NCBI GenBank assembly: GCA_039619475.1
Contig: CM077115.1
Span: forward strand, 557,534,374-557,598,373
Reading direction: 5' to 3'
Source: Icerya purchasi
Lineage: Eukaryota > Arthropoda > Insecta > Hemiptera > Monophlebidae
DNA length: 64,000 bases
The notes beneath the pieces were generated by a model, which worked only from the letters and a program-made list of their open reading frames with translations, was not told the DNA's origin and did no database searches. The position numbers and the translations under genes were made by a program. Position 1 is the stretch's first letter. Each line of letters starts with the position of its first letter. Positions 45,001 to 57,710 of this stretch are shown in pieces.

Positions 45001-47080
45001 AAGGGTATTGAACACTGATTTTTTGCTTTTCTCTTTTAACGTTCGGACGAATATCTCCCGGAAAATCTGAAGGAGTAAGATAACGAAGAATGATACAATC
45101 TAACGAGGGAATAAAATGGATAGGAGAGAATACCGTTTACGAGAAAGGAATGATAGTGGGTGGTAAACGTTTACGACTATAGTTCAACTAGAATAGCATA
45201 AAAATTGATAATGAAAAATATTTGAGACCGAAAAAAAAAAGAATAGAACAATCCGACACGACAAGACAACACTATGGCACACTGCGGAAGCAGACCGGCA
45301 CGGGAGGGGAATGATTAATTAATTGCGTTCTAAGGGCGCGGATTATTATTCATTTTCGAAAAGACGTTTTTTTGAACGAATTTCTTTCTACAATAGAGCG
45401 TGTGTCTATGTGTTTTCAAACGCGCTCATGAGATCGCGCGAAGGTGTTTTAGTTCGATGCCGTATTAAGTAAGACGGTTTCTGTTTAATGCGACATGTGT
45501 CAAAACTAGCGCGCAAGAACGATGTTGTTGTTTTAGGTGCGCATAGTCTGTCGGCTTAACCGGAAATTCGAACGATTCATTCGAGACCGGTGACACGATT
45601 CGCGCCATGCCAAAGGTGCGCATTATAACGAAAAAGGAAAAAAAAAAAACAAAAAAAGAATAGAAGAAAAAAACAGCGAATAATAGTAATCATAGTAGCT
45701 GTGAAGCGGTAGTGGTGGTAATATAAGAGATAAAGCAAGGTGTTGAATTAGAGCTTGGATAATTGTCGGTAATCGGTCGGCATGTGGAGATAATGTAGGA
45801 AGAATGTGCATGATGAGGTTGACTCGAGAGACGGTCGTTGGAATTGGTTTAGGCGGTTAATAGCTTCGTTGAGGTAGGTGTCGCGCAGGGCTGCAAACCG
45901 CAATAAATAATAAACTCGGCTATATTATTTTATTCCAGTCGGCCGCCAATCGGCAGCACAGTCGTCGAATCTATTATAAAGTAAACCACACGCGGCGGCG
46001 GCGGCGAATCCTCTGTAATTACTTCACCTAGTTCCCGTTATCGTTCTGATTATTGTTTCTACCTACATTCCTACACTGCCCAGTCTGCTGATCTGCCGCT
46101 TCGGCTTCCCATTATCGACTCTTAACCGATTTTTCCGCGCCAAACGGAATAAATTAGTGAAAAAAAATATAACTGTTCTTCATGGAGCCCACGGTCATTT
46201 TTTCTTCGCTCCCTCGAGCTAATTAAATTCCGATGTTGACGTCGTCTTGCAACCTAAATTCCGACTGACCAGCTAGACCGTGCATTATTATACACGTATA
46301 TTTGCAGCGTTTACTCTAATGAAAGAAAAATCCCTATACCATATTGAACAGAAACTTTCGCAGATTCTTGAAGGTTCTCTTCGTAATTACCGCATTTTTC
46401 ATCAATATGAAAGGCTGCTGGCTTCACCGAGTCTTCTGTCGATCTTCAGCCATACCGATCTTTTCCCTACTTCGCCTCCGCTGCTCTAGGCGACTGTGTT
46501 CGTAAGGAATGTAATAAAAGGCCCCCTCTTTATATACGACCCTTTTATCCGACATTTAATCGAAAAGAAAAGTTGCAGCGGGGTCGCAATGTGGCCCAAG
46601 AGAAAGCGAACGCGATAATATCGATGTGCTCGATTTTTGCTGTGACTGTGGAAAATTCCACGGAAACGCTCGAAAAGTATAATTCGAAATTAGTCAGAAA
46701 GCGAGCTTAGGAGAAGAGCTGCTTTCGGGGGTGTCCGTACGTCACAGCGAGGTTGTGGCTGCGCAAAGTATGAAATTTAGCTGGAAAATGCGGATGCTCT
46801 TGGGAAAATTCCGCATTGTCGAAAAGCCGATCCAACCGCCTGGCGAAAGATAAGTTCCACGATGCGCGGGGGGGATACCTTAGCAAGATGCTCGCTGTTA
46901 CATAAAGAGTAGCAAACTGTTTCAACGGAAAGCAATTGTCGATTTCGTATCATTCGAATAACAGGATAGATTTACTAAATTACAGGAATAAGGAAGTGTA
47001 TTCGCGAAAATTTGAAATACGGGATATTTAAAAAATATATGATTATCGTCGAGTATCTTTCAATCGGTTGTAATATGTAG
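45000..47080. other. GC-balanced, repeat-poor block
   Basis: No transposon signature. Contains a CGG/GCG-rich spot near 45990-46005 and many TAATTA-like homeodomain-type words. Frames such as 46707-46925 show no domain. Possibly regulatory sequence of a nearby gene, by composition only. Confidence 0.3.
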
Positions 47081-47089
47081 TAGTAGGTG

Positions 47090-47300
47090 AGCCGACTCAG
47101 GCTAAGATGCTTCTCATACGTCTTCTTAAGGATCCAATAGGTGGATCAAAAGAGAAAATTTTAATTCCTTTTCCGTTTTGGGATGATTTGGTTTCACTTT
47201 GTTTTCCTAGCCGGTATTCGATTTCAGATTGGGTGTGTACTTGGGAAATGTCGGTGTCCGGAACAAGACAAATCTCGAAAGACCCTAGTAACGGATGATC
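47090..47300 (-). mobile_element. Decayed SINE related to the copy at 48163-48431
   Basis: Positions 47220-47285 align with 48320-48378 in the same orientation: TTCAGATTGGGTGTGTACTT against TTCAGGCTGGGTAAGCTTGG, and CCGGAACAAGACAAATCTCG against CCGGGACGAGACAAGTCTCG. The tRNA-like head and tail are no longer recognisable. The 63-codon frame here is therefore chance. Confidence 0.4.
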
Positions 47301-47309
47301 ACCTTAATT

Positions 47310-48140
47310 TCTTATCGCGTTACTTCAATACGTACGGCAGGTGAAAATGCATTCAATATTTCAAAATAGTACTGAACGAGGCTTAAAGGGGATTTTCTAA
47401 GAGAGAAGGAGAACGAATAAATGAGGAGCAAGTGAAGACGACAGCATTCGACGATATTCTTTCGAAGATCGTCTCTGGGTGAAATAAATCGATATAAATT
47501 CCATAACGAATAGTAATAATAATAAATAAACGAGTTCTCGGGTTTCGTATGTGTGTTAAAAATGAGAAGCAAACTCGAAATGCTGCACACCACAAATCGA
47601 TGGTGCTGAAATTTTAGACAAAGACAGTTGTAGATTTTTCGGACGTTTAATTCGAGGCACCCTTTAAACGATCACACACTACAGCATGAAAAGTTGGATT
47701 AGGTAGGAGTAATAATAGTACGCCGGTTGCAAAACTCACAAACCCATTTAGATATGGCAACGGAGAACAGCACAGTACAAGCGGAAACTATACCGCATTC
47801 CCTTCGGCGAGTATCGAAAGAAATGGAAATCGTTGCGATGGGGCATACTATAAATTTAGACTACTGTACGGAATATAGAATTCTTATACCGGATAATATG
47901 AAATGGTCAAAAAAAGCGAGCTACGAAAATACACGTTATCATCAGACCCAAAATTATGTACAACTATGTCTGTTGTAAACGGAGCCGATGTCTCAACACT
48001 AGAAACAACCGGACAAATAACGTAAAATTCAGTCGCTGGTGAAATTTTATCAAACACTCAAAGTGTTATTAGTAATTGCATTAACCTTTTCCCAGTTTAT
48101 TTTAGCGGATTCGAGCTCGCGACTCCGCTAACACCGTGAG
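47310..48140. other. Spacer, no recognised gene
   Basis: The 83-codon frame at 47727-47978 shows no domain. On the minus strand near 48108-48135 a GCGAGCTCGAATCCGC string resembles a decayed box B and may be another SINE head. Confidence 0.3.
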
Positions 48141-48148
48141 AGTTGTGG

Positions 48149-48162
48149 CTTTTAATTTAGTA
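48149..48162. repeat. Target-site duplication of SINE, left copy
   Basis: CTTTTAATTTAGTA, identical to 48432-48445. Confidence 0.85.
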
Positions 48163-48431
48163 AAGTAAAGTAAAGTGAGTTCCATACCCTTGACAGGGCG
48201 TCGGGATTGTGAAGTTAAGGTTCACAATGTACTAAGCCCAACGGCACTAATGAGAGTAGGGGGGCCAGTTCCTTTCTCTCGGCCGCCTTTACTTTCCCAG
48301 ATTTCTCTGGTACCCAATTATTTCAGGCTGGGTAAGCTTGGGAGCGATTTGGATCCGGGACGAGACAAGTCTCGAACCCGTGACCTCCGACTTGGTAGCC
48401 AAGCACCTTAACCACTAGGCTACTACGCTGC
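48163..48431 (-). mobile_element. tRNA-derived SINE with 14-bp TSD
   Basis: On the minus strand the element starts GGCAGCGTAGTAGCCTAGTG. Box A TAGCCTAGTGG lies at 48412-48422 and box B GGTTCGAGACT at 48368-48378, so the head is a tRNA-like polymerase III promoter. A body of about 190 bases follows and the 3' end is a short (TTTAC)n repeat (48163-48176). A perfect 14-bp duplication flanks it. The sequence differs from the SINE at 19312 in body and tail, so it is a second family, probably mobilised by a different LINE. Confidence 0.9.
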
Positions 48432-48445
48432 CTTTTAATTTAGTA
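48432..48445. repeat. Target-site duplication of SINE, right copy
   Basis: CTTTTAATTTAGTA, identical to 48149-48162. Confidence 0.85.
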
Positions 48446-48922
48446 GTCTCTTCATATAGCGAAATACAAAAATGAACGAAAAGAGAATTCTGTTGAAAAT
48501 TAGAAAAACGAAATCACCAGAAACATAAGAGGCTTTTTCGAAGTAAAATAGCCAATACGGTAATGAGCAGTAAAAAAGAAAAACATACGATACCGGGAAA
48601 ATAATGAAATCGGCCAGGACAATTCAAGATTGAAATGCACGCCAGGATGCTGGACGATTCGTCCGGACATAGTTCAATTTATTGTTTACATCGTGTATAA
48701 TGCTTTAACTACAAATCGACACAAAACTAGGCAAAGCCACTTAACTGAAACTAATTACGGGTGACTAGTCATCAAAAAATAATATAGAGCGAAGTCACTT
48801 ATTACTTACAATTAGTTGGAAATATGACTTTACGGTTGCTGTCTAGTATTGAGAAGACTTGTTTCTTCACCTTTGAACAACAGTTTCAGCTTTATATTTT
48901 CTTAATTTTTTACAGCGTAGTA

Positions 48923-48982
48923 ACATATACATATACATATACATATATATATATGTATGTATGTATGTATGTATTATACATA
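48923..48982. repeat. (CATATA)n and (GTAT)n compound microsatellite
   Basis: Four ATACAT-type hexamers, a TA run and then GTAT units. Confidence 0.9.
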
Positions 48983-51043
48983 TACGCGTGTGTTTTCATC
49001 CGAAATGAACTGAATTATACATTATCAGGCGTACGGGATAATGGAACCCGCTGACTCGGTGGTCACCGAATAAGAATTATACGAGGTTAAGTTTTGGCCT
49101 GCCACTTGTCAAACGGAGGGACGTTTAAATTAAAATTCATTTTTAACGGTTGAAATTGTGTTGAAGGAGATAAAAAAAAAAAAAAAGCCGAAAAAAACCG
49201 TCAGCCTATCTGTTAGCCGAACGTATTTAGATGTTCGGCTTATTGGATTAATTCTTGAAACGGTCAACTGATAATGCTCGGCCCCCTGTGACACAGACTT
49301 TCTGAAACCGATTGCCCGCTTGAATAATTATTCCCCGTTCAATGACGTAACACATTTATGTTCTATTTATTAAAATGTTGATGCACTGCGTTGGGATTTT
49401 GGTGCGATTATCGATGCGACGTTAATTATGATGCATTCTCAGGCGGAATGTGTATACTCTTGAAATTCTCCGGAACAGTTCAAGGTTATGTGTGATGATG
49501 TGAGATTATTTGAGATGATATTCCATACGAGGTGGTAAATGCTGGGCATTAAACGATTATTAGCTGCGGCAGATTAATAGGTTGCCGGAAGTAACGGACA
49601 CGTTGGCGGGCAGCTAGAGACATGACGAGCGAGACATTTTCGGTGGGTACGTTTGATAATACTCGCGGCTTTTATCCTTTCCACATGCTATTATGGCCGG
49701 AGAGGCCACTGTTGAAAAGTCTCTCTGACAATCAAATATCCGGGCTTGGACGATTGTTTTTTTTCCCCCATATTCAAACTCTCGAAACGATATAGCGTAC
49801 GCATTTGCGTCGTTTAATCCGGGCAGCCGATTGGTAGATGCAGCGAGAAAGAAGTTACGGCGTTATTAATTGCTTCGGTTTGCCAGAAAAAAGATGGATA
49901 CCGAAAAAAAAGCCCCAAAAAAAAAGAAGAGCCTACAGAGACGTTGGATGAAGAAGATACAGACCATCTTGCGCTCGACGCTGATGGCTCGGTGCACTTA
50001 AACTGAAATAAAGTTGTTAGCTGGTTCGGCTGCTATTGCCTGCAACTTGAGGGCTCGTCCGACGTCCTCGGCGCGCACATAAAATAGCCTCACTCTATTG
50101 TGTGTCATTATCATTCTTATTAGTCGAATTATTACCCTTGATCACGTGTTAAGTTTTTATGTGCATTTTTATTGCTCGTTCCGCATGCCGGATCGGAGCG
50201 ATTTTTACAGGTCCCCGCTTCTGAGAGCTCTGATCTCTGAGCTCTGAGCGTGTTCCCTTTGGCCGACTGGTGTGCGTCCGTTTTATTTGCATTTTCTTTT
50301 CTTTGCAACGACTATGATAATCGTTGAGAGTTTAGTCTCTTATATATTGCGAAGAATAAACAGCTGTTTTTATTGACTATTTTTTTACTAGCATTACGTC
50401 GTTTCTAATTCGCATATCGTTCTTGATGGCCCTATTTTTTTTTTCTTCTCTTTCTATTCACTTACCCTCGGCCGGAATAAAGACAGTTTTGGCGGCCCTG
50501 TAATTATATATCATTTGAAAATAAAAGAAAACATTGTAAGAGCCCATAATTCGAAGGAAGGTTTATGTGCCGTATCAGGTGTGTTGCTCCCGACCTATTG
50601 CAGCAAGTAAAAAGCAATTTAATTTTGCTTATCTGAAGGGTTTTAAATAAACGTTTGCGTCTCTATTAACACTGGCCTGACGCGCGAGGCTCGTTGACTG
50701 GAAAAAACTTAACTTCATCTTTATCGATTAGTTCTGAATGTGTGTTCCGCCGTCCTCTACATATTGCTTCGCGATTCAACCGCATTTTCATTGTAATGTG
50801 TACATTACATAGTTATGTATATATATATATATAAAAAAAATGTAAAAATCGTAAAATAACAAATAAATAAAATGAAGAAATAAAAAATTAAGCGTTGAGA
50901 GAGTGAATGTATGAGTAAATGAGAGCCGGTTGCTGGCTGGGGATTGTCGCTTGAGAGTGATTTCGCCTTTAACGGATGCGCGCGGTTATCGATGGGCAAA
51001 GGAAAAATGGAAAAGACGGAAAAATCTGGAAGGAAGGTAATTG

Positions 51044-51077
51044 AGTCAGTCTTCAGTCAGTCTTCAGTCAGTCTTCG
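51044..51077. repeat. 11-bp tandem repeat, three units
   Basis: Unit AGTCAGTCTTC occurs three times in a row. Confidence 0.85.
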
Positions 51078-51761
51078 TCAAATGTTGGTCAAGTCCTCAT
51101 CCATCAACTATTCGTCAAAAACAGGCTAACCCTTCTTATAAAAGAATCAGTCCGTTCGTTAACCGAAATAATTTCGATCGAAGAAGGTCCTAGCAACCCG
51201 ATCGCTCTGAAATTTTAGTAAACCTTAAAAAGGATTTCACTGTCGACAATTGCGTCCCCTCCCCGCATTTATTAGGAATCCACGCCGAGCCATCAACGTA
51301 CGCCCGTCTGCCAACAAATGATCAACGATCATCCGGTAACCGCAGCAGAGTGATATTATATATTTATAATTGTGTTTTCAGCGGCCGGCCGTTTAAGAAA
51401 AATAGGTGTAAGGTATATTTAATCAAAATATATTATTTAAAATAAAACATAAAAATTAATTTTTAATAATAAATTAAAATTCAGAATAAATGGAATTCAC
51501 GAGTGCCAAAGGATCTCGTGGTTGGCATCCCTGAGGGCTATTAAAACAAGTAAATCACTTCAATTGGCATCCCTGGTGGGGATAAAATATAACGCCATTA
51601 TACCGTTTTATCATTATTACGATTTCTTTCTTTCTTTCTCTTTTTTTTTTCAATGAAGCAGTCGATATATGAAATTTTTAATAAGTAAATATCGCAGCAA
51701 ACTCGGCTCTTCCTAATGAAGCAAATATCAAATTTTTACAAAAAGGAGGAGGTTATATGTT

Positions 51762-52200
51762 CTTTTTTTTTGTTTTTATTTTACCCTGGGCGTACCAGCG
51801 GCTTTGACCCACCAACATGCTAATTCAATAGATAGAACTAAATAGCCAAGCGGTCAGAAATGGAACACACAAAGGACAGCAGGAGTGGAACAACTGAAGG
51901 CAACGGGATGGAAAGGATATAGGTAGCGTTAAAGGGGGAGTAGAAAGACCCGAAGATAAAAGTTGGGCATATAGAGCGTTCGTTGAGGAGTATAGAGAAT
52001 ATTCGAAAAGGATATGATTTGAGTCACAAATACAAGGAGGCTCAGAAGCATGAAGAGAGCAAAAAGGAGAAAGATCTAAAGAAAAACGAAAGCGAGAAGA
52101 AGGGAGTAGAGAATGATTGATTCTGAGTCTAATTAAGGAAACAACAGTGGGACGACGACAAACAGGAACAGAATGAAACCAAGGCAGGGAATACCGGTTG
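51762..52200 (-). mobile_element. LINE 3' end fragment (Jockey/I-like C-terminus)
   Basis: Minus-strand frame from about 52200 reads INRYSLPWFHSVPVCRRPTV, RINHSLLPSSRFRFSLDLSP and SEPPCICDSNHILFEYSLYS, the zinc-binding C-terminus (C-x-C-D-x-N-H-x2-F) of the RNase H LINE group, with Tyr where the last Cys should be. The tail contains TGGGTCAAAGCCGCTGGTAC near 51800 followed by GCCCA, a stem-loop, then an A-rich end. The frame is open but short; upstream domains are missing. Confidence 0.7.
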
Positions 52201-52772
52201 ATTAAGACGGTAGTATGAATATAATGATTAGAGAATAAAGATGGATTATTCTTCGCGTGTTTTGTTGTTCTCTTTTTGTTTGTTCACGTATGACTTTTAA
52301 TGATTGTTCATTGGACAGTGTACTAGTATCCGATGAGTATTGGTGTCGAAAACAAACTGAGTAATTATAAACAAAAATCTGAATAGATGTGGTATTTTTA
52401 GAGAAATTTTTGGTAATAGGGAACAAACGCGACTGACACGAACATTTATCAACATTATAAGCATGAAACGCGAGAAAATTAATTTTTATTCGAATTAAAA
52501 ATGATCAATGTTAATTAGCGCGGATAAATATTTGAATAACGAAAAAATAATTTCGCCATGGCGCCATTTACAAACTGATCACTGACGGAAATAATATAAT
52601 ACCTGTGTTAATATTACTGCGTACGACCGCAGGTGAACTGACTGCAATGATATCGGTTGTTTTTTTAGAAATTGTGTCGGTTGTTGGTGGTCCAATGTAA
52701 GATCGGTAAGTGTCGGTGAGTATAGTCATCAGAGTAAACGTTCAGAGAAATAGTATTCCTTCTGCCGGTCAG

Positions 52773-53121
52773 ATAGTCTGTCAAGCGAAAGAAGTCCGTT
52801 CGAGTTTTGTTGCCGAGCGTCAATGTACTAGTGTGTAATAAGACAAGTATTAACACTGAACGCGTACTTCAATATTACCGAAAATAATCATATCGACATA
52901 TATTCCTGTTGTTCCTTCCCTTCACGGAAGCAGGAACATCGTTAAGGTTTCATTTCTATTATACGTTCATCCGTTCTTTTTTTCCGACCTCTTCTGATCC
53001 AGACGGACCACGTGGTGATAAGACATCGACTGTTACATCTGATATAGACTGAAGGTTAATCTGAAGTCCCCTGAATTCGTGACTTGTTTTACGAACGGAC
53101 TTCTTTCGCTTGGCAGACTAT
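52773..53121. repeat. 30-bp inverted repeat pair
   Basis: The arms are 52773-52802 and 53092-53121: CAAGCGAAAGAAGTCCGTTC on one strand mirrors GAACGGACTTCTTTCGCTTG, with one mismatch in 30. They are 289 bp apart and could be subterminal repeats of an old DNA element. No further pairing extends outward. Confidence 0.75.
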
Positions 53122-53218
53122 ATGTTTTCCTTGCTTAATGCAATCAGATAAAAATTATCCAAAAAATTTTCATTTTATTTGTGACTAATCTGATTGCTGA
53201 TATTACTATAGTGAGATT

Positions 53219-54440
53219 ACTTTAATCACCATAACTCTGTTGGATCTTTATATTGATTTATTTTCTCTGCAATATTTGGAAATCCTACGTCTATCAGTGT
53301 TTTTTCGTGAGTTTTTATTATCAGTAGGGTTCAAGTTTTGCATGTAATGCATATTACTTTTTTTGCTTGTAGCTAACGCTTGGATATTTCGTATCTAGGC
53401 GTTTCAAGGGTTGTAGATTATATTCGAAATACACTAATTTAATGGCCGATTGGGTTTAAACTTTTTCAAACACAGGGCACCGCGCACGGGTTGTAATTCC
53501 TATTGTCGACAGCATTTTAGAGAATACATTAACCCAACTGTTATTTAATTGCGCCCAAACTGGACAACAAGAGATTCGTGTTTTCTAAAGCCTACATATC
53601 CTACGGTATTTATCCTCCGCTGTGTATTTTTTATCTTCTTTGTTCTAGTGATAAGATTTTCTTTTTTCTTTTTAGGTTTATTGAAGGAAACAGAATTGTT
53701 ATTTAATTTTCGTGCTATTTATTACGTTTTTTTTCCTTTCCCTTATTCATTAGAGTTTATTTTGGTTATGTAAGGAGCTAGTTTTATTTTTTTCCATTTT
53801 TTTATCCATTTACTGGTTATTATAATTTTTTTTTACGTTTTCATTTTATGTTGTTTGGGTGTTGTTGATCGTGTGGAATTATTGGCCAGAAGGAACAAAA
53901 AAAAAGAAAAGTATGCATATTTTGGACGTTTTCAACGAATTTTAAATATTTTGAAGTTTTTTACATGCTTTTCATTATTACATGTAAAGAAAACACACAC
54001 ATAAACGCATGCATACACACACAACTATGTATTCGAAATGATAAAAAAGTCAGAGCAAGTGCATTATTAAAAAAAACAAGGTTATTATCGTTTTATTTTT
54101 TATCAAGTCTGTTGTTGGATGACAGCTTCTCGTCGCGTGTTTATAAAATCAAGGAAAAAAAATAAAATCGGCAAATAAAAAAAAATCCTTCTATTTACTT
54201 TATAAATGAAATGAATTTGAGCAAAGTATTTACTGTCCGACCTTTTAGGATTTTTATATTTATTTGGTCATGTGCCTGAGCTGAACAATAGTATCGGCCA
54301 ACAAACAGAAACATTGTTGACCGACTTTTTTCATGCTAAAATATGACTGACTGCTAGAGTTAGCAGGCTACATTATCTTCAAACCTTGTGATCGGTAACT
54401 CTCCTTTAAACCATGTACCGGATATATGCATATATATATA
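53219..54440 (+). repeat. Direct duplication, copy 1
   Basis: Matches 57100-58565 in the same orientation in three blocks: 53219-53440 with 57100-57320, 53920-54185 with 57336-57610, and 54205-54440 with 58330-58565. About 470 bp (53445-53910) is extra in this copy. Shared words include ACTCTGTTGGATCTTTATAT and AAACGCATGCATACACACAC. The AAATCAAAG-type frames are not coding. The repeat is probably an unclassified element or a local segmental duplication of a 3.9 kb unit. Confidence 0.8.
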
Positions 54441-54513
54441 TATATATACATAGATATATGCACTTCCACACACACATACACACATATGTGTATATGTGTG
54501 TGTATATACTATA
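54425..54513. repeat. (TA)n, (CA)n and (TG)n compound microsatellite
   Basis: TA units, then CACACA and TGTGTG stretches that are mutually complementary, so the region can fold back on itself. Confidence 0.85.
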
Positions 54514-54519
54514 TACATA

Positions 54520-57095
54520 TGAAACTGGATCACTTTGACATTTGAACATCGTGACAGCTTTAGAAAAATAAAATTCATTTGACTACGTGATTCTTAAAAA
54601 AAAAAAACAACAATTTCTGTTACAACTTTTGTAATTTGAAAACGTAACGAGATTTTCAAATTACTCCAGGCGTGAAACCGATATAGTAATTAATATATAT
54701 TAATAACAACGCTTATGCCGGAGATAATATTCGAAAAATGTAAAACATCTTGTACGGATTTTGTTACACAAAATTGTAAGGCAATTAGTGTGTTTTTTTT
54801 TTGTTTTTTTTATAAATTACATAATCAATTAAAATTTATTAACCTAACTCAGTATCGTAGAACTATCATCCGGGGATCCAGTAGGTGTTCCATTGCAAAG
54901 CCCGAAGAGTGGTCGACCTTTATGTGTACGTGTAAAGAATTGCCGATCTCTTAATGCAAGATAATTTTACTGGATGGTAGGAAACTTTGTCCACATAAAA
55001 TTCGGCTTTATTCTGTTTCTTGCTCATTTTGTCACTATATCGATATTCCGTTCTCTCTGTTGTCGACAACTGGTGACTGCAGTTTCACTGATATCTCGAC
55101 TGATTTACCTTATACGTGTTTTACACATATCCGGTAGTAAAACTTACGGGATGTCTGACTGTAGTCTGCAGTCAACGGTCAATGCAGATTGTTACGGGAA
55201 CGCGGAAAATATGAGCTTATTTCATTAAGAAATACATATTTTTATGATAATAAATATTCACAAAATATATACGTAAATACAGAAATTATGTTACTATATT
55301 AAATTTACAATAATTTTAAAAAAGAAATTTTTTGTGAATTTAATATAGTAAAATAACTTCTGCGTTTATGTATGCAATTTGTGAATATTTATTAGAATTA
55401 ACCGGGTAACGTTTAGAAATAACGTTAATATACGAGTGTATTTTTACGATGTTGTTTATGGTAAGCGTTCAACTTGTGTTAGTCGACACACTGATTTACG
55501 AAATCGCTGTTAGTCCAGCTTTCGAAATTTGAAAAATTGTGTATGTTGCGCAGGAAAAAGAAGCCGTTTCTCCTATGGTGGTAGTTACGGGCATGATCAC
55601 ATTTATTACACATGCGCATACTAGACGCACTTGCTCGTAAAATTTCTTCGATGAAACGTAAATTTTTTTTCCGCGTTTATTTGAAAATATCATGACTCTG
55701 ATTAGGCCATCTTTTTCAAGCCGTAATGGTGTTGTATTACGTTTAATTTTACACGAACGCGCCATCTACAAGTGGAAATTAGTATTATAGTTTCCTAGCC
55801 GGCTATAAATAGTACTGTGCTTATTGGAAAATCCAGTCGCTAAAACGGATTAAAAACCTTTCAAAGAAAATAACGATAATAAACTAACACTTCTTAGCAA
55901 ACTGTCATCTATGTACACGTGTGTGCGTGCATGTGTGTTGGGGAGCTTTATTGCTTTCAGCGGGCCGTACTGAGCCCGTTTTCAGTCATTTTTTTGATAG
56001 AAAACGCGCAAAAATACGTTGCTGATGCACGTTTTTAGTGAATGCTATCGCGTCGCAAGTAATAATTGGTCATTTTCGTTTCGCTAAAATTATCGGGCTG
56101 ATTAGTTGACCAAAATAAACTTAAAGCAAGCTAAATAGCGAAGGCTGAATCAAAAAGGTAGCGCCAAAACCACTTGTGACAATACATGTAAATAAAAGAA
56201 ATCAACTGAATCACCGGAATTACGAGGGCACGAACTATTTCTGTTCAACTTTGCCCTATTTCCCGTTTCTGGATTTCCCCGTTTCCTCTCGTTTTTTATT
56301 CACCTGTTGTGTTAAAAGAACGTTTCTAGGTCTAGGTTAGGTGGCGACTGCCGATGCCCATCTGTCTTTCGGCGTAGTGCGATGATTCATAGACTATAAA
56401 ACATCTCGCCCTTCCTCGGACTAATGACTAACTCGCTTCAGATTCATTATGCCTGAATCATAATCGATACGATGTGAGGTGTGAGAGTAGCATCATTTTC
56501 AGTCATCGGTCGCCCTGAAAATCAGTTTGTTCGTTACCGTTTGGTGCGCAGTCTAGCGTGTCTGTGATGAACCCGGAAAAGGTCATTTTATTTAACCCCC
56601 GGAAACAGCTGGTACCGTCAAAATTTGTTTTCACCTACGTTACCTAAAGTGAGTCGTTTTTCTGTGAACAGCGTTCAATCGAAGCAACAATATACATAAG
56701 AAGGAACGTTACATATCGCGGACGATACATACACGGGTTTAGGTAAAAGTGAACGGTATTCGTGAAGCCTTTACGTCGAATAATTGACTTCGAATGCACG
56801 CAGTGTTCGTGACGATCAGTATTAATGTTCTTTGAATGTTGCTCGGGGTTTTCCAGTATCCGTTAAGTGATTATTTGCGACTTGTTGCAGAAATGCAAAG
56901 AGTATTATTAATCCTTCGACAGTGCTGAATCGCGCAAAATAACTTCTCAAGGTTTGAATTAACCTGCATCGAATGACAGAGAGACAGAGTGCAAAAGTTC
57001 AGTTTGTCACGCATGCGTGAAATATAAATATTAAAATGGCATAAAAGAAGTAGAAAAGTTAACACGTTAGCGATTATCTTCGTTGCGTCTAAAAA
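54520..57095. other. Spacer between the two direct repeats
   Basis: Contains the hairpin at 55248-55394. From about 55900 the composition becomes balanced; a short frame MNPEKVILFNPRKQLVPSKF at 56568 is followed within 30 codons by a stop and a GTGAGT, so a first exon is conceivable but unsupported. No other gene-like signal. Confidence 0.3.
55248..55394. repeat. Hairpin with 61-bp arms
   Basis: Arms 55248-55308 and 55334-55394 are inverted copies with about 10 mismatches, around a 25-base loop. Both outer ends read TAATAAATATTCACAAA. It may be a small foldback element. Confidence 0.75.
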
Positions 57096-57573
57096 GAAAA
57101 CTTTAATCACCATAACTCTGTTGGATCTTTATATTGATTTATTTTGCTCCGCAATATTTGGAAATACTACGTCTATCAGTGTTTTTTCGTGTGTTTTAAT
57201 TATCGGTATGATTTGGATTTTGCATATAATGGATATTACTTTTTTTGCTTCGCTTTGACATTTCGTATCTAGGCAATTCAAGGGTTGTAGATTCCAAATG
57301 CACTAATGTAATAGTGCATTTAAATGCGTATTTTTTACTTTTCCAGCGTATTTTGAATATTTTGAAGATGTAAAGAAAACACATTGATAAACGCATGCAT
57401 ACACACACACACATACATACAATTCTATATTCGAAACGATAAAAAGGTTGTCGGAGCAAATGTATGAAATTTTTAACTTTACTAAAAAAGAAACAAAGTG
57501 TTATAATTTTTTTGTTTTTTGTCAAGTCCTTTGTTCTCAATAATAAATAACCTCTTGCCGATTATTTATGCAA

Positions 57574-57609
<36 letters not shown>

Positions 57610-57710
57610 TTTATATGATTCGTCATCTATTAATATAGTATGGATGACAATCATATTAAGGAAAAATATTTATTTTTTTTTTTTCCCTATAATTTGACTG
57701 AATTTGATTG

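Larger units (their letters stand above)
48450..51755. other. Largely repeat-poor, GC-balanced block
   Basis: Apart from the microsatellite at 48923-48982 and a small tandem at 51044-51077, no repeats or domains are seen. From 49200 to 50700 the composition is balanced, with many TTAATTA/ATTATTAG words, which is what conserved regulatory DNA near insect developmental genes can look like; the sequence does not prove it. Two related lines near 51515-51575 repeat TTGGCATCCCTG. Confidence 0.3.

Noticed and set aside
47107..47298. 63-codon plus-strand frame
   Set aside because: Falls inside a stretch similar to the SINE at 48163-48431, so it is not a gene.
56568..56650. Short ORF followed by GTGAGT, a possible first coding exon
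   Set aside because: Only 26 codons, ends in a stop before the putative donor, and has no partner exon.
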